A DNA stretch of 64,000 nt from Variovorax sp. SG517 (GCF_013376045.1 NZ_JABMJG010000004.1:124001-188000), one strand, 5' to 3'; positions 7,350-16,327 are shown, counted from the stretch's first letter. Notes: generated by a model from the letters alone, not told the origin. Made by a program: numbers and translations.

Positions 7350-8179
7350 ACGCGCACAACCTCACCGAGGCATCCATGCTTGCAACAACGACCCGGGGCG
7401 GCCGCAAGGACGGCGAGGTCATCCTCGACGTGCAGAACATCTCCCTGAGCTTCGGCGGCGTGAAGGCGCTTACCGACATCAGCTTCAACGTGCGCGAGCA
7501 CGAGGTGCGGGCCATCATCGGGCCGAACGGTGCCGGCAAGAGCTCGATGCTGAACTGCATCAACGGCGTCTACTGGCCGCAGCAGGGCTCCATCACCTTC
7601 CGCGGCAAGACCTTCAAGCACATGAACTCGCGCCAGGTGGCCGAGATGGGCGTGGCGCGCACCTTCCAGAACCTGGCCCTCTTCAAGGGCATGAGCGTGC
7701 TCGACAACATCATGACGGGCCGCAACCTCAAGATGAAGAGCGGCCTGTTCGCGCAGGCGCTGCGCTGGGGCCCGGCCGAGCGCGAGGAGCTCGCGCACCG
7801 CGAGTTCGTCGAACACATCATCGACTTCCTCGAGATCCAGGCGCACCGCAAGACCCCCGTGGGCCGCCTGCCCTACGGCCTGCAGAAGCGCGTGGACCTG
7901 GGCCGCGCGCTCGCGATGGAGCCGCAGGTGCTGCTGCTGGACGAGCCCATGGCCGGCATGAACGTGGAGGAGAAGCAGGACATGAGCCGCTTCATCCTCG
8001 ACGTGAACGACGAGTTCGGCGCCACCATCGTGCTGATCGAGCACGACATGGGCGTGGTGATGGACATCTCCGACCGCGTGGTGGTGCTGGACTACGGCAA
8101 GAAGATCGGGGACGGCACGCCGGATGAAGTCCGGAACAACGAAGACGTGATCCGGGCATACCTCGGCGTGGAGCATTGA
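7346..8179 (+). CDS. Branched-chain-type ABC transporter ATP-binding protein (LivG-like)
   Basis: The 277-residue ATPase has Walker A GPNGAGKSS at 59-67, a degenerate signature (LPYGLQKRVDLGRAL) and Walker B VLLLDEPMAGMN followed by the H-loop LIEHDMG. This is the LivG form of the two-ATPase hydrophobic amino-acid uptake family. Its ATG overlaps the ligase stop as ATGA. An internal ATG (Met11) is also possible, because the first 20 residues precede the conserved domain. It pairs with the LivF-like ATPase at 11667-12479 to energise the permeases. Confidence 0.92.
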   Translation: MNAHNLTEASMLATTTRGGRKDGEVILDVQNISLSFGGVKALTDISFNVREHEVRAIIGPNGAGKSSMLNCINGVYWPQQGSITFRGKTFKHMNSRQVAEMGVARTFQNLALFKGMSVLDNIMTGRNLKMKSGLFAQALRWGPAEREELAHREFVEHIIDFLEIQAHRKTPVGRLPYGLQKRVDLGRALAMEPQVLLLDEPMAGMNVEEKQDMSRFILDVNDEFGATIVLIEHDMGVVMDISDRVVVLDYGKKIGDGTPDEVRNNEDVIRAYLGVEH

Positions 8180-8181
8180 GC

Positions 8182-9111
8182 ATGGGCTTTTTCCTCGAAA
8201 CCCTCTTCGGCGGTCTCATGGTCGGCATGCTCTATTCGCTGATCGCCATCGGCTTCGTGCTGATCTACAAGGCCTCCGGCGTCTTCAACTTCGCGCAGGG
8301 CGCGATGGTGCTGTTCGCGGCGCTGGCGATGGCGCGCTTCGCCGAGTGGTTCCCGCAGTGGTTCGGCTTCCAGAGCCAGATCCTCGCGAACATCCTGGCC
8401 TTCGTCGCGGCCATGGCGGTGATGATCGTCGTGGCCTGGCTCATCGAGCGGCTCGCGCTCAGCAAGCTGGTGAACCAGGAAGGCATCACGCTGCTGATGG
8501 CCACGCTGGGCATCGCCTACTTCCTCGACGGCATGGGCCAGACGATCTTCGGCAACGACATCTACAAGATCGACGTCGGCATGCCCAAGGAGCCGCTGAT
8601 GGTGCTGGAGAACACCTTCCAGGGCGGGCTGCTGCTGAGCCAGGAAGACCTGATCGCCGCGCTGGTGGCGGCGGGCCTGGTGGTGGTGCTCGCCGTGTTC
8701 TTCCAGAAGACGTCCACCGGCCGCGCCCTGCGCGCGGTGGCCGACGACCACCAGGCCGCGCAATCCATCGGCATTCCGCTCAAGCGCATCTGGGTGATCG
8801 TGTGGTCGGTGGCCGGCTTCTCGGCGCTGGTGGCCGGGATCATCTGGGGATCGAAGCTGGGCGTGCAGTTCTCGCTCTCGCTGGTGGCGCTGAAGGCACT
8901 GCCGGTGGTGATCCTGGGCGGGCTCACGTCCATTCCGGGCGCCATCATCGGCGGCCTGCTGATCGGCGTGGGCGAGAAGCTCTCCGAGATCTATCTGGGC
9001 CCCATGTTCGGCGGCGGCATCGAGATCTGGTTCGCCTATGTGCTGGCGCTGGTGTTCCTGCTGGTGCGTCCGCAGGGCCTGTTCGGCGAAAAGATCATTG
9101 ATCGGGTCTGA
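8182..9111 (+). CDS. Branched-chain-type ABC transporter permease (LivH-like)
   Basis: The 309-residue integral membrane protein has about eight hydrophobic segments and the family's N-terminal region YSLIAIGFVLIYKASGVFNFAQG. The cytoplasmic coupling loop TSTGRALRAVADDHQAAQSI near 175-195 is typical of LivH/LivM permeases. It lies 2 bp after the LivG-like gene and 1 bp before the LivM-like gene. ATG 8182 is chosen over an upstream TTG because the permease family begins at this point. Confidence 0.92.
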   Translation: MGFFLETLFGGLMVGMLYSLIAIGFVLIYKASGVFNFAQGAMVLFAALAMARFAEWFPQWFGFQSQILANILAFVAAMAVMIVVAWLIERLALSKLVNQEGITLLMATLGIAYFLDGMGQTIFGNDIYKIDVGMPKEPLMVLENTFQGGLLLSQEDLIAALVAAGLVVVLAVFFQKTSTGRALRAVADDHQAAQSIGIPLKRIWVIVWSVAGFSALVAGIIWGSKLGVQFSLSLVALKALPVVILGGLTSIPGAIIGGLLIGVGEKLSEIYLGPMFGGGIEIWFAYVLALVFLLVRPQGLFGEKIIDRV

Positions 9112-9112
9112 G

Positions 9113-10177
9113 ATGTTCTACAGAGAAAACGGCCAATTCAAGTCGAGCTACCGCGCCGACCAGCAGATCTTCCCGATCGCGCAGGACCGCCTCGCGATCC
9201 TCGTGCTCCTGCTGGTGGCCTTCGTGGTGGTGCCGCTGGGCGTGTCGGACTACTGGATGCGCGCCATCCTCACGCCCTTCCTCATCCTGTCGCTCGCTGC
9301 CCTGGGGCTGAACATCCTGGTGGGCTACTGCGGCCAGATCTCGCTGGGCACGGGCGCCTTCATGGCGGTGGGCGCCTACGCGGCCTACAACTTCCAGGTG
9401 CGCATCGAGGGCATGCCTCTCATCGCATCGCTGCTGCTCGGCGGCCTGTGCGCCACGGTGATCGGCGTGCTGTTCGGCATTCCCAGCCTGCGCATCAAGG
9501 GGCTGTACCTTGCGGTGGCCACGCTCGCGGCGCAGTTCTTCACCGACTGGGCCTTCCTGCGCATCCAGTGGTTCACCAACAATTCTTCGTCCGGCTCGGT
9601 GAGCGTGGCGGGGCTCAACGTGTTCGGCGTGCCGATCGAATCGCCGGTGCAGAAGTACCTGTTCTGCCTGATCTTCGTTTCGGTGTTCGCGCTGCTGGCA
9701 AAGAACCTGGTGCGCAGCGCCATCGGCCGCGAATGGATGGCGATGCGCGACATGGACGTGGCGGCCGCGGTGATCGGCATCCGGCCCGTGTACGCCAAGC
9801 TCACGGCCTTCGCGGTGAGCAGCTTCATCGTCGGCGTGGCCGGCGCGCTGTGGGGCTTCGTGCACCTGGGCGCATGGGAGCCGGCGGCCTTCAGCATCGA
9901 CCGCTCGTTCCAGCTGCTTTTCATGGTGATCATCGGCGGGCTCGGCTCGATCATGGGCAGCTTCTTCGGCGCCGCCTTCATCGTGCTGCTGCCGCTCTTT
10001 TTGAACCAGCTGCCCGCGTGGCTGGGCTTCTCGATTTCCACTGCGCTGGCCTCGCACCTGGAGACCATGATCTTCGGCGCGCTGATCGTGTTCTTCCTGA
10101 TCGTCGAGCCGCACGGCCTCGCGCGGCTGTGGTCCACGGCCAAGGAGAAGCTGCGGCTGTGGCCCTTCCCGCATTGA
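9113..10177 (+). CDS. Branched-chain-type ABC transporter permease (LivM-like)
   Basis: The 354-residue protein has a soluble 30-residue N-terminus and then multiple membrane segments. LGLNILVGYCGQISLGTGAF and the cytoplasmic loop SAIGREWMAMRDMDVAAAVIGI are the LivM hallmarks. It forms the second half of the membrane channel with the LivH-like protein. The start follows the upstream stop by a single base. Confidence 0.92.
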   Translation: MFYRENGQFKSSYRADQQIFPIAQDRLAILVLLLVAFVVVPLGVSDYWMRAILTPFLILSLAALGLNILVGYCGQISLGTGAFMAVGAYAAYNFQVRIEGMPLIASLLLGGLCATVIGVLFGIPSLRIKGLYLAVATLAAQFFTDWAFLRIQWFTNNSSSGSVSVAGLNVFGVPIESPVQKYLFCLIFVSVFALLAKNLVRSAIGREWMAMRDMDVAAAVIGIRPVYAKLTAFAVSSFIVGVAGALWGFVHLGAWEPAAFSIDRSFQLLFMVIIGGLGSIMGSFFGAAFIVLLPLFLNQLPAWLGFSISTALASHLETMIFGALIVFFLIVEPHGLARLWSTAKEKLRLWPFPH

Positions 10178-10234
10178 TGTGATGAGTTCCGTTCGTAGAA
10201 AACCGGCACCGAGGTGCCCACAAAGGAGACAGGC

Positions 10235-11566
10235 ATGAAACTGAAATCGCTCGCTCTGACCGCCGCCCTGGTGGCCAGCACCCTCGGCGCCATGCTCGCG
10301 CCATCGCTCGCGCAGGCGCAGGCGAAGGAACAGTTCTTCCCGCTGCTGGTGTATCGCACGGGCCCCTACGCACCCAACGGCACGCCCTGGGCCAACGGCA
10401 AGCAGGACTACATCAAGCTGGTCAACGCCAACGGCGGCATCAACGGCGTGAAGATCGCGTACGAGGAGTGCGAGACCGGCTACGCCACCGACAAGGGCGT
10501 GGAGTGCTACGAGCGCCTGAAGGGCCGCCCGGGCGTGGCGCTGTTCGATCCGCAGGCCACCGGCATCACCTTCGCGCTGACCGACAAGGTGCCTACCGAC
10601 AAGATCCCGCTGATCACGCTGGGCTACGGCCTGGCCGCTTCGCAGGACGGCGGCGTCTTCAAGTGGAACTTCCCGCTGATGGGCTCCTACTGGACCGCGG
10701 CCGACATCCTGATCCAGCACATCGGGAAGAAGGAAGGCGGCATGGACAAGCTCAAGGGCAAGAAGATCGCCCTCGTGTATCACGACTCGCCCTTCGGCAA
10801 GGAACCGATTCCGCTGCTGCAGGAGCGCGCCAAGCAGAACGGCTTCGAGCTCTCGCTGATTCCGGTGACCGCGCCCGGCGTGGAGCAGAAATCGGCCTGG
10901 CTGCAGGTGCGCCAGCAGCGCCCCGACTTCGTGCTGCTGTGGGGCTGGGGCGTGATGAACTCCACCGCCCTGAAGGAAGCCGTGGCCACCGGCTACCCGC
11001 GCGAGAAGATGTACGGCGTGTGGTGGGCCGGCGCCGAGCCCGACGTGAAGGACGTGGGCGCGAACGCCAAGGGCTACCACGCGCTGGCGCTGAACACCTC
11101 GGGCACCGAGCCCAAGGTGATCCAGGACATCCTCAAGCAGGTGCACGACAAGGGCCAGGGCACGGGTCCGAAGGACGAGGTGGGCTCGGTGCTCTACACG
11201 CGCGGCGTGATCATCCAGATGCTGACCATCGAGGCCGTCAAGCGCGCACAGGAGCGCTTCGGCAAGGGCAAGGTCATGACCGGCGAGCAGGTGCGCTGGG
11301 GCATGGAGAACCTCGCGCTCGACCAGAAGAAGCTCGATGCGCTGGGCTTCTCGGGCGTGATGCGTCCGGTGAGCACTTCCTGCCAGGACCACATGGGCTC
11401 GACCTGGGCGCGCGTGCACACCTGGGACGGCGCGAAGTGGGGCGACATGTCCGACTGGTACCAGGCCGACGAGCAGATCATCAAGCCGATGGTGAAGACG
11501 GCTGCCGACAAGTACGCGGGCGAAAAGAAGCTCACGCGACGCGAAGCAGCGGATTGCCAGTCCTGA
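10235..11566 (+). CDS. ABC transporter solute-binding protein (type I periplasmic fold)
   Basis: The 443-residue precursor has a signal peptide (about 1-29, LAQAQA-K) and a Peripla_BP_6-type receptor body. Regions such as YIKLVNANGGINGVKI and YEECETGYATDKGVECYERL are typical of the aromatic/fatty-acid branch of LivK-like receptors. It is longer than classical LivK (about 370 residues). A strong AAAGGAGA ribosome-binding site precedes ATG 10235, and a small GGCACC/GGTGCC hairpin (10205-10218) lies in the gap. The ligand is unknown; the flanking CoA ligases point to a carboxylic acid. Confidence 0.9.
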   Translation: MKLKSLALTAALVASTLGAMLAPSLAQAQAKEQFFPLLVYRTGPYAPNGTPWANGKQDYIKLVNANGGINGVKIAYEECETGYATDKGVECYERLKGRPGVALFDPQATGITFALTDKVPTDKIPLITLGYGLAASQDGGVFKWNFPLMGSYWTAADILIQHIGKKEGGMDKLKGKKIALVYHDSPFGKEPIPLLQERAKQNGFELSLIPVTAPGVEQKSAWLQVRQQRPDFVLLWGWGVMNSTALKEAVATGYPREKMYGVWWAGAEPDVKDVGANAKGYHALALNTSGTEPKVIQDILKQVHDKGQGTGPKDEVGSVLYTRGVIIQMLTIEAVKRAQERFGKGKVMTGEQVRWGMENLALDQKKLDALGFSGVMRPVSTSCQDHMGSTWARVHTWDGAKWGDMSDWYQADEQIIKPMVKTAADKYAGEKKLTRREAADCQS

Positions 11567-11587
11567 TGCGCTGAGCGCGCGTTCCGT

Positions 11588-11607
11588 GGCGGCTCGCGAG
11601 AGCCGCC
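11588..11607 (+). terminator. Hairpin in the ABC operon after the solute-binding gene
   Basis: GGCGGCTC (11588-11595) pairs with GAGCCGCC (11600-11607) around GCGA. No U-run follows, so it is more likely an mRNA 3'-end stabiliser or processing site, helping to keep the receptor transcript abundant, than a full terminator. Confidence 0.45.
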
Positions 11608-11666
11608 ATTCGCAAGAGCGGCGGGTATCGCACGTCGCCGTTCTTTCGAATGCTTCGGACCACACC

Positions 11667-12479
11667 ATGAGCGAATCCAACATCCTCCTCAACGTCAACG
11701 GCATCGAGGTCATCTACAACCACGTGATCCTGGTGCTCAAGGGCGTGTCGCTGACGGTGCCCGACGGCGGCATCGTGGCGCTGCTCGGCGGCAACGGCGC
11801 GGGCAAGACGACCACGCTGCGCGCGGTGAGCAATCTGCTCGCGGGCGAGCGCGGTGCGGTCACCAAGGGCACCATCGAGCTGCGCGGCGAGCGCATCGAA
11901 GCGCTGTCGCCGGCCGAGCTGGTGAAGCGCGGGCTGATCCAGGTGATGGAAGGCCGCCACTGCTTCGCGCACCTGACCATCGAGGAGAACCTGATGACCG
12001 GCGCCTACACGCGCACCGACGGCAAGGCCGCGGTGCAGCAGACGCTGGAGAAGGTGTACGCGTACTTCCCGCGCCTGAAGACGCGCCGCACCTCGCAGGC
12101 GGCCTACACCTCGGGCGGCGAGCAGCAGATGTGCGCCATCGGCCGCGCGCTGATGGCCAACCCGACCATGGTGCTGCTGGACGAGCCCTCGATGGGCCTG
12201 GCGCCGCAGATCGTGGAGGAAGTGTTCGAGATCGTGAAGGACCTCAACGCCAAGGAGCGCGTGACCTTCCTGCTGGCCGAGCAGAACACCAACATGGCGC
12301 TGCGCTACGCCGACTACGGCTACATCCTGGAGAACGGCCGCATCGTGATGGACGGCGAGGCGAAGAGCCTGCGCGAGAACGAGGACGTGAAGGAGTTCTA
12401 CCTCGGCGTCGGCGGCGCGGACCGCAAGAGCTTCCGCGACGTGAAGAGCTACAAGCGGCGCAAGAGGTGGCTGGCTTGA
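11667..12479 (+). CDS. Branched-chain-type ABC transporter ATP-binding protein (LivF-like)
   Basis: The 270-residue ATPase carries Walker A GGNGAGKTT, signature TSGGEQQM and Walker B VLLLDEPSMGLAP, followed by LLAEQNTNMALRYADYGYIL, the LivF-type tail. It has a C-terminal basic extension (SYKRRKRWLA) of unknown meaning. It lies 100 bp after the receptor gene and completes the importer with the LivG-like ATPase and the two permeases. Confidence 0.92.
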   Translation: MSESNILLNVNGIEVIYNHVILVLKGVSLTVPDGGIVALLGGNGAGKTTTLRAVSNLLAGERGAVTKGTIELRGERIEALSPAELVKRGLIQVMEGRHCFAHLTIEENLMTGAYTRTDGKAAVQQTLEKVYAYFPRLKTRRTSQAAYTSGGEQQMCAIGRALMANPTMVLLDEPSMGLAPQIVEEVFEIVKDLNAKERVTFLLAEQNTNMALRYADYGYILENGRIVMDGEAKSLRENEDVKEFYLGVGGADRKSFRDVKSYKRRKRWLA

Positions 12480-12507
12480 TGCGTCCACGCGTCGTCGTTC
12501 GGGGTGC

Positions 12508-12599
12508 GATCACGCCGACGGGGTGCCTTGCTCCGCGAATGTCCCCCGCCTTCGGCTCCTCCTTTATTTCGCTGCGCAAGGCACCCCATCGACGTGATC
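12508..12599 (-). repeat. Composite palindromic repeat, module 1
   Basis: The 24-bp arms at 12508-12531 and 12576-12599 are complementary at 22 of 24 positions and enclose a core (12532-12575) that contains CCTCCTTTATTTCGCTGCG. The core recurs in inverted orientation in module 2, but the arms have a different sequence. Both arm mismatches are C/A on the plus strand and become G-U wobbles in minus-strand RNA, so a minus-sense RNA hairpin is favoured. Confidence 0.75.
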
Positions 12600-12644
12600 G
12601 ATTCGGAGCTCTGGTTGATCGGCGATCACCCACAGCGTGCCCCG

Positions 12645-12740
12645 GTGCACAGGGCACCGGGTGCTCCCCGCAGCGAAATAAAGGAGGAGGCCGCAGGCCG
12701 GGGGACATTCGCGGAGGGGAGTACCCGGTGGCCTGTGCAC
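12645..12740 (+). repeat. Composite palindromic repeat, module 2
   Basis: The arms at 12645-12668 and 12717-12740 (GTGCACAGG...; ...CCTGTGCAC) pair at 22 of 24 positions, one exception being a G-U wobble in plus-sense RNA. The core (12669-12716) reads CGCAGCGAAATAAAGGAGG and ends GGGGGACATTCGCGGA, the reverse complement of the core in module 1. The same core therefore sits inside unrelated but self-complementary arms. Confidence 0.75.
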
Positions 12741-12800
12741 ACGCCCCGAACAAACACCGCTCGGCAGAGAACTGAACTGAACAGATTGAAGGGTACGGAC

Positions 12801-14051
12801 ATGACCGACCACTACGACAAGCTCGAGATCCGAGACCCCGCCGAACGCGAACGCGACCTGCTGGCCGCGCTGCCGAAGCAGATCGCTCAGGCGCAGACAG
12901 CGGCCCCCGCCTTCGCGAAGATCCTCGATGGCGTGAAGCCCGCCGACGTCACCACGCGCGAGGCGCTCGCAAGACTACCGGTCACGCGCAAATCGGAATT
13001 GCTCGAACTGCAGAAGGCGCGCCGTGCGGACGACCCCTTCGGCGGCTTCTCGTCGATCGTGCGCGGCCCGCGCATGCCGCGCGTGTTCGCGAGCCCCGGC
13101 ACCATCTACGAGCCCGAGGGCGAGGCGCGCGACTACTGGCGCACCGCGCGCGCACTGCACGCGGCGGGCTTTCGCGGCGGCGAGCTCATCCACAACAGCT
13201 TCAGCTACCACATGACGCCCGCCGGCTCGATCATGGAAAGCGGCGCGCACGCCATGGGCTGCACCGTGTTCGCGGGCGGCACCGGCCAGACCGAGCAGCA
13301 GCTCGAGGCGATGGTCGACCTCAAGCCCGAGGGCTATGCGGGCACGCCGAGCTTCCTCAAGATCCTGCTGGAGAAGGCCGAGGAGAAGAACCTGAAGCTG
13401 CCGTGGCTGACCAAGGCACTCGTCTCCGGAGAGGCCTTTCCGCCGAGCCTGCACGACTGGATCGCCGCGCGCGGCGTGAAGGGCACGCAGTGCTATGCGA
13501 CCGCCGACCTGGGCCTCATCGCCTATGAAACCAGCGCACGCGAAGGCCTGGTGCTCGACGAGGGCGTGCTGGTCGAGATCGTGCGCCCCGGCACCGGCGA
13601 TCCGGTGCCCGACGGCGAGGTCGGCGAGATCGTCGTCACCACCTTCAACCCCGACTACCCGCTGGTGCGCTTCGGCACCGGCGACCTCTCGGCCGTGCTG
13701 GCGGGCACCTGCCCCACGGGCCGCACCAACAGGCGCATCAAGGGCTGGATGGGCCGTGCCGACCAGACCACCAAGGTGCGCGGCATGTTCGTGCATCCCT
13801 CGCAAGTGGCCGAGATCGCACGGCGCTTTCCCGAAGTGCAACGCGCGCGGCTGGTCGTATCTGGCGAGACGGGCGACGACAGGATGACGCTGCAGCTCGA
13901 ATGCGCGGGCGTGGCTCCTGAAGGACTAGAAGCGCGCGTGGGCGACGCGATCCGCGAAGTGACCAAGCTGCGCGGCGAGGTCGTGGTGGTGGGCGCAGGC
14001 TCGCTGCCCAACGACGGCAAGGTGATCGAGGACGCGCGCAGCTACAAGTAG
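12801..14051 (+). CDS. PaaK-like phenylacetate-CoA ligase family protein
   Basis: The 416-residue protein belongs to the PaaK branch of adenylate-forming enzymes. The nucleotide motif is FASPGTIYEPEG instead of the usual SSGTTG form, followed by YATADLGLIAYE (A5-like region), VRFGTGDLS and RIKGWMGRADQTTKVRGMFVHP (hinge and C-terminal domain). The altered P-loop serine/threonine content suggests a divergent substrate or weak activity. It should convert an aryl or acyl acid to the CoA ester. It is placed after the ABC importer operon, which already begins with another CoA ligase, so the locus encodes two different activating enzymes. Confidence 0.85.
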   Translation: MTDHYDKLEIRDPAERERDLLAALPKQIAQAQTAAPAFAKILDGVKPADVTTREALARLPVTRKSELLELQKARRADDPFGGFSSIVRGPRMPRVFASPGTIYEPEGEARDYWRTARALHAAGFRGGELIHNSFSYHMTPAGSIMESGAHAMGCTVFAGGTGQTEQQLEAMVDLKPEGYAGTPSFLKILLEKAEEKNLKLPWLTKALVSGEAFPPSLHDWIAARGVKGTQCYATADLGLIAYETSAREGLVLDEGVLVEIVRPGTGDPVPDGEVGEIVVTTFNPDYPLVRFGTGDLSAVLAGTCPTGRTNRRIKGWMGRADQTTKVRGMFVHPSQVAEIARRFPEVQRARLVVSGETGDDRMTLQLECAGVAPEGLEARVGDAIREVTKLRGEVVVVGAGSLPNDGKVIEDARSYK

Positions 14052-15076
14052 CGGCGATACAGCCCGCGCACGGTGGCGCGCGTAAGCACCACCGTGAGCA
14101 CGGTGTAGACCAGCACGAGCGCCAGCGCGAAGCCGACAAGGCTGCCCGCGCTGTTGAAGCCATGCAGCCAGACCGCCATCGCCAGCCACGCGAGTCCGGC
14201 CGCGATGCACAGCAGCTGCACCAGCACGAAGGCGAGCACCGACGCCCTCACCGCCCTGAACGGCCGCACCCTCGAGAAGACCGGCGCGGCGCCCAGCCAT
14301 GCACCCCAGAACGCGAGCCCGAAGGCCGCGAGCGGCGGCACCAACCAGGCGACCAGCAGCGCGGGACCGTCCAGGCCTTGCGTCATGGAACTCCATCGGC
14401 TCATGGCGGCGCCGCTCCACATCTGCAGCGACGCGAACACCGAGGCAGCCACCAGCGCCACCGCACGGCGCGTCGGCGGCCCGCCTGGAACCTCGTCGGC
14501 CTGCGCGTCCGCCGATCCGGCACGGGCGCCCCTGAGCGCGATCCAGGCCGAGAGCCAGATGCCCAGCACCAGCACGATCAGCTGGGCCACGGACTGCAGG
14601 AACACGAACACCGGCATCGCCGCGCGCATCGAGGTGAAGCCCAGCGATTCATGAAAGCGCCCGCCCGGCATGAAGAGAAGCTGAAGGTCGTAGAGCAGCG
14701 GGCTCAGCGCGTAGAAGTTCAACAGCAGCACCACGACGTAGGCCGCGGCATAGCGCATGCGCGGCTGCGGCAGCTCCGCCACGCTGCCGGCGCCATGCCT
14801 TTCGAGCGCATTGCGCCCGTGGCACCACGCGATAGTCCCTGAGAGCACCCAGCCCATCGCGATGCTGCAGACCATCGGGATCCAGACGCCGGGCAGCGCA
14901 TAGGCGCTGCGCAGCTGCTCGGATTCGGGCGAGTCGGGCCAGAGCCGGACGGCCATGTTGAGAAGCACCATCGCGGCGTCGATGGCCACGGTGATGAGCG
15001 CGAGATCGCGCGGCAGGCGCAATGCCTGCGACTGGAGGGGAGTCGCCGTCATGGAGGAAATACTTTCGCCTTTCAC
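14042..15076 (-). CDS. Integral membrane protein of unknown function
   Basis: The 344-residue protein has about eight hydrophobic segments (for example AAYVVVLLLNFYALSPLLYD and LIVLVLGIWLSAWIALRG), separated by a cytoplasmic-type loop rich in Ala/Asp/Glu near 195-215. No transporter motif is recognisable. Its 3' end overlaps the convergent PaaK-like gene by 10 bp. Met1 (15076) or Met9 (15052) could be the start; the second gives a more usual distance to the first membrane segment. Confidence 0.7.
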   Translation of the reverse strand: MKGESISSMTATPLQSQALRLPRDLALITVAIDAAMVLLNMAVRLWPDSPESEQLRSAYALPGVWIPMVCSIAMGWVLSGTIAWCHGRNALERHGAGSVAELPQPRMRYAAAYVVVLLLNFYALSPLLYDLQLLFMPGGRFHESLGFTSMRAAMPVFVFLQSVAQLIVLVLGIWLSAWIALRGARAGSADAQADEVPGGPPTRRAVALVAASVFASLQMWSGAAMSRWSSMTQGLDGPALLVAWLVPPLAAFGLAFWGAWLGAAPVFSRVRPFRAVRASVLAFVLVQLLCIAAGLAWLAMAVWLHGFNSAGSLVGFALALVLVYTVLTVVLTRATVRGLYRRYL

Positions 15077-15155
15077 GATGCAAGGTGCGGCCTGTGCGGC
15101 CGCGCCCTGCGGAAAAGGCGAGCGTATCGGATGGCGGCGTGCGCCCCCTGTAGGC

Positions 15156-16277
15156 TCAGTGCGCGAGTGCGGCTTCGCCCGACTCCTGCGGCTCGGGTCC
15201 GATGTAGATCGACTGCGGACGGATCAGCCGACCTTTCTTCACCTGCTCGCGCGCATGCGCCACCCAGCCGCTCACGCGGCCGGCCGCGAACACGCAGGTG
15301 AAGCTCTCGCGGCCGAAGCCCAGGGCTTCCAGCAGCAGCGCGGTATAGAACTCGACGTTGGTCTCCAGCGCGCGCCCCGGCTTCTTCTCGCGCAGGATGG
15401 CGAGCGCGGCCTGCTCCGCCGCCTCCGCCAGCGCGAAGCGCGCCGCGTTCACGCTGCCCTCCTCGCCGAGCCGCCCCAGCGCGCCCTTGAGCGCGTCGGC
15501 GCGCGGATCGCGCACGCGGTAGATGCGGTGGCCGAAGCCCATCAGGCGCTGGCCTTCGGCCACGGCCTGCTCCAGCCAAGCGCGGGCATTGGCGGCGCTG
15601 CCGATGGCATCGAGCGCGTCGAGCACCGGCCCGGGCGCGCCGCCGTGCAGCGGCCCCTTCAGCGCGCTGATGCCCGCGAGCACGGCCGATGCGAGCCCGG
15701 CCCCGGTCGATGCGACCACGCGCGCCGCGAAGGTCGATGCATTGAGGCCGTGGTCGCACACGGTGACGAGGTAGGTGTCGAGCGCGGCGCTCTGCGCGGA
15801 CGTCGGCGAGCGGCCATGCAGCATGCGCAGCATGTCGGCGGCATGCGGCAGTGCCTCGTCGGGCGCCAGTGCTGGAACGCCCAAACGCCAGCGCATCACG
15901 GCAGCGGTGTAGACGGCCGGCGCGGCCACGAGGCGCAGCGCGGTCGGCAGGTCGTCGCCATCGGGCAGGCGGGCCATCAGCGCGCGCACGGCCTCGATGG
16001 GCGGCATACGGCGCAGCAACACGTCGTCGTTCGGCTGCAGCAGCTCGAAGGCCTCGCGGCGCGCACGGCCGATGGCGCGGCGCAGCGCCGAGACGGTGGG
16101 CAGCGTGTCGAAGAAGCCCTCGAAGAGCAGGTGCACCACGTCCTCGTAGCGCCAGCGCTGCGCGATCTCGTCGAGTTCATGGCCGCGGATCACCAGCCGC
16201 CCCGCCGCGCCATCCACCTCGGACAGCACGGTATGCGCAGCCACCACGCCTTCGAGGCTGCCGTCGTCGTTGTTCAT
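15156..16277 (-). CDS. Citrate synthase family protein (CitA-like)
   Basis: The 373-residue protein is a full-length short-type citrate synthase. It carries DHGLNASTF (His176), GPLHGG (His211), MGFGHRIYRVRDPRA (His250 and an Arg) and NVEFYTA (Glu309) where the housekeeping enzymes have Asp. As I recall, Bacillus CitA-type proteins also have Glu there, so this is probably a subfamily trait. The ending RLIRPQSIYIGP also fits CitA. It is divergent from a second, helix-turn-helix-fused citrate synthase family gene, 81 bp away. It is unlikely to be the main TCA enzyme (GltA type); a methylcitrate-like or other condensation is possible. Confidence 0.87.
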   Translation of the reverse strand: MNNDDGSLEGVVAAHTVLSEVDGAAGRLVIRGHELDEIAQRWRYEDVVHLLFEGFFDTLPTVSALRRAIGRARREAFELLQPNDDVLLRRMPPIEAVRALMARLPDGDDLPTALRLVAAPAVYTAAVMRWRLGVPALAPDEALPHAADMLRMLHGRSPTSAQSAALDTYLVTVCDHGLNASTFAARVVASTGAGLASAVLAGISALKGPLHGGAPGPVLDALDAIGSAANARAWLEQAVAEGQRLMGFGHRIYRVRDPRADALKGALGRLGEEGSVNAARFALAEAAEQAALAILREKKPGRALETNVEFYTALLLEALGFGRESFTCVFAAGRVSGWVAHAREQVKKGRLIRPQSIYIGPEPQESGEAALAH

Positions 16278-16327
16278 CGCTCTTTGCTCCTGGTTGTCAC
16301 GATGGCATCGATTCTGGTCAGATGGAT

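Larger units (their letters stand above)
12480..12800. other. Repeat-filled intergenic region
   Basis: The 321-bp gap between the LivF-like ATPase and the PaaK-like ligase is almost entirely occupied by two inverted palindromic modules (12508-12599 and 12645-12740). Frames open here are by-products of the repeats. The remainder holds the promoter or leader of the ligase gene. Confidence 0.7.

Noticed and set aside
12504..12800. N-terminal extension of the PaaK-like ligase and other small frames
   Set aside because: They are translated from the palindromic repeat modules.
15156..16277. Inactive citrate synthase because of Glu in place of catalytic Asp
   Set aside because: As I recall, CitA-type enzymes normally have Glu in this NVEFY motif, so it is not evidence of inactivation.
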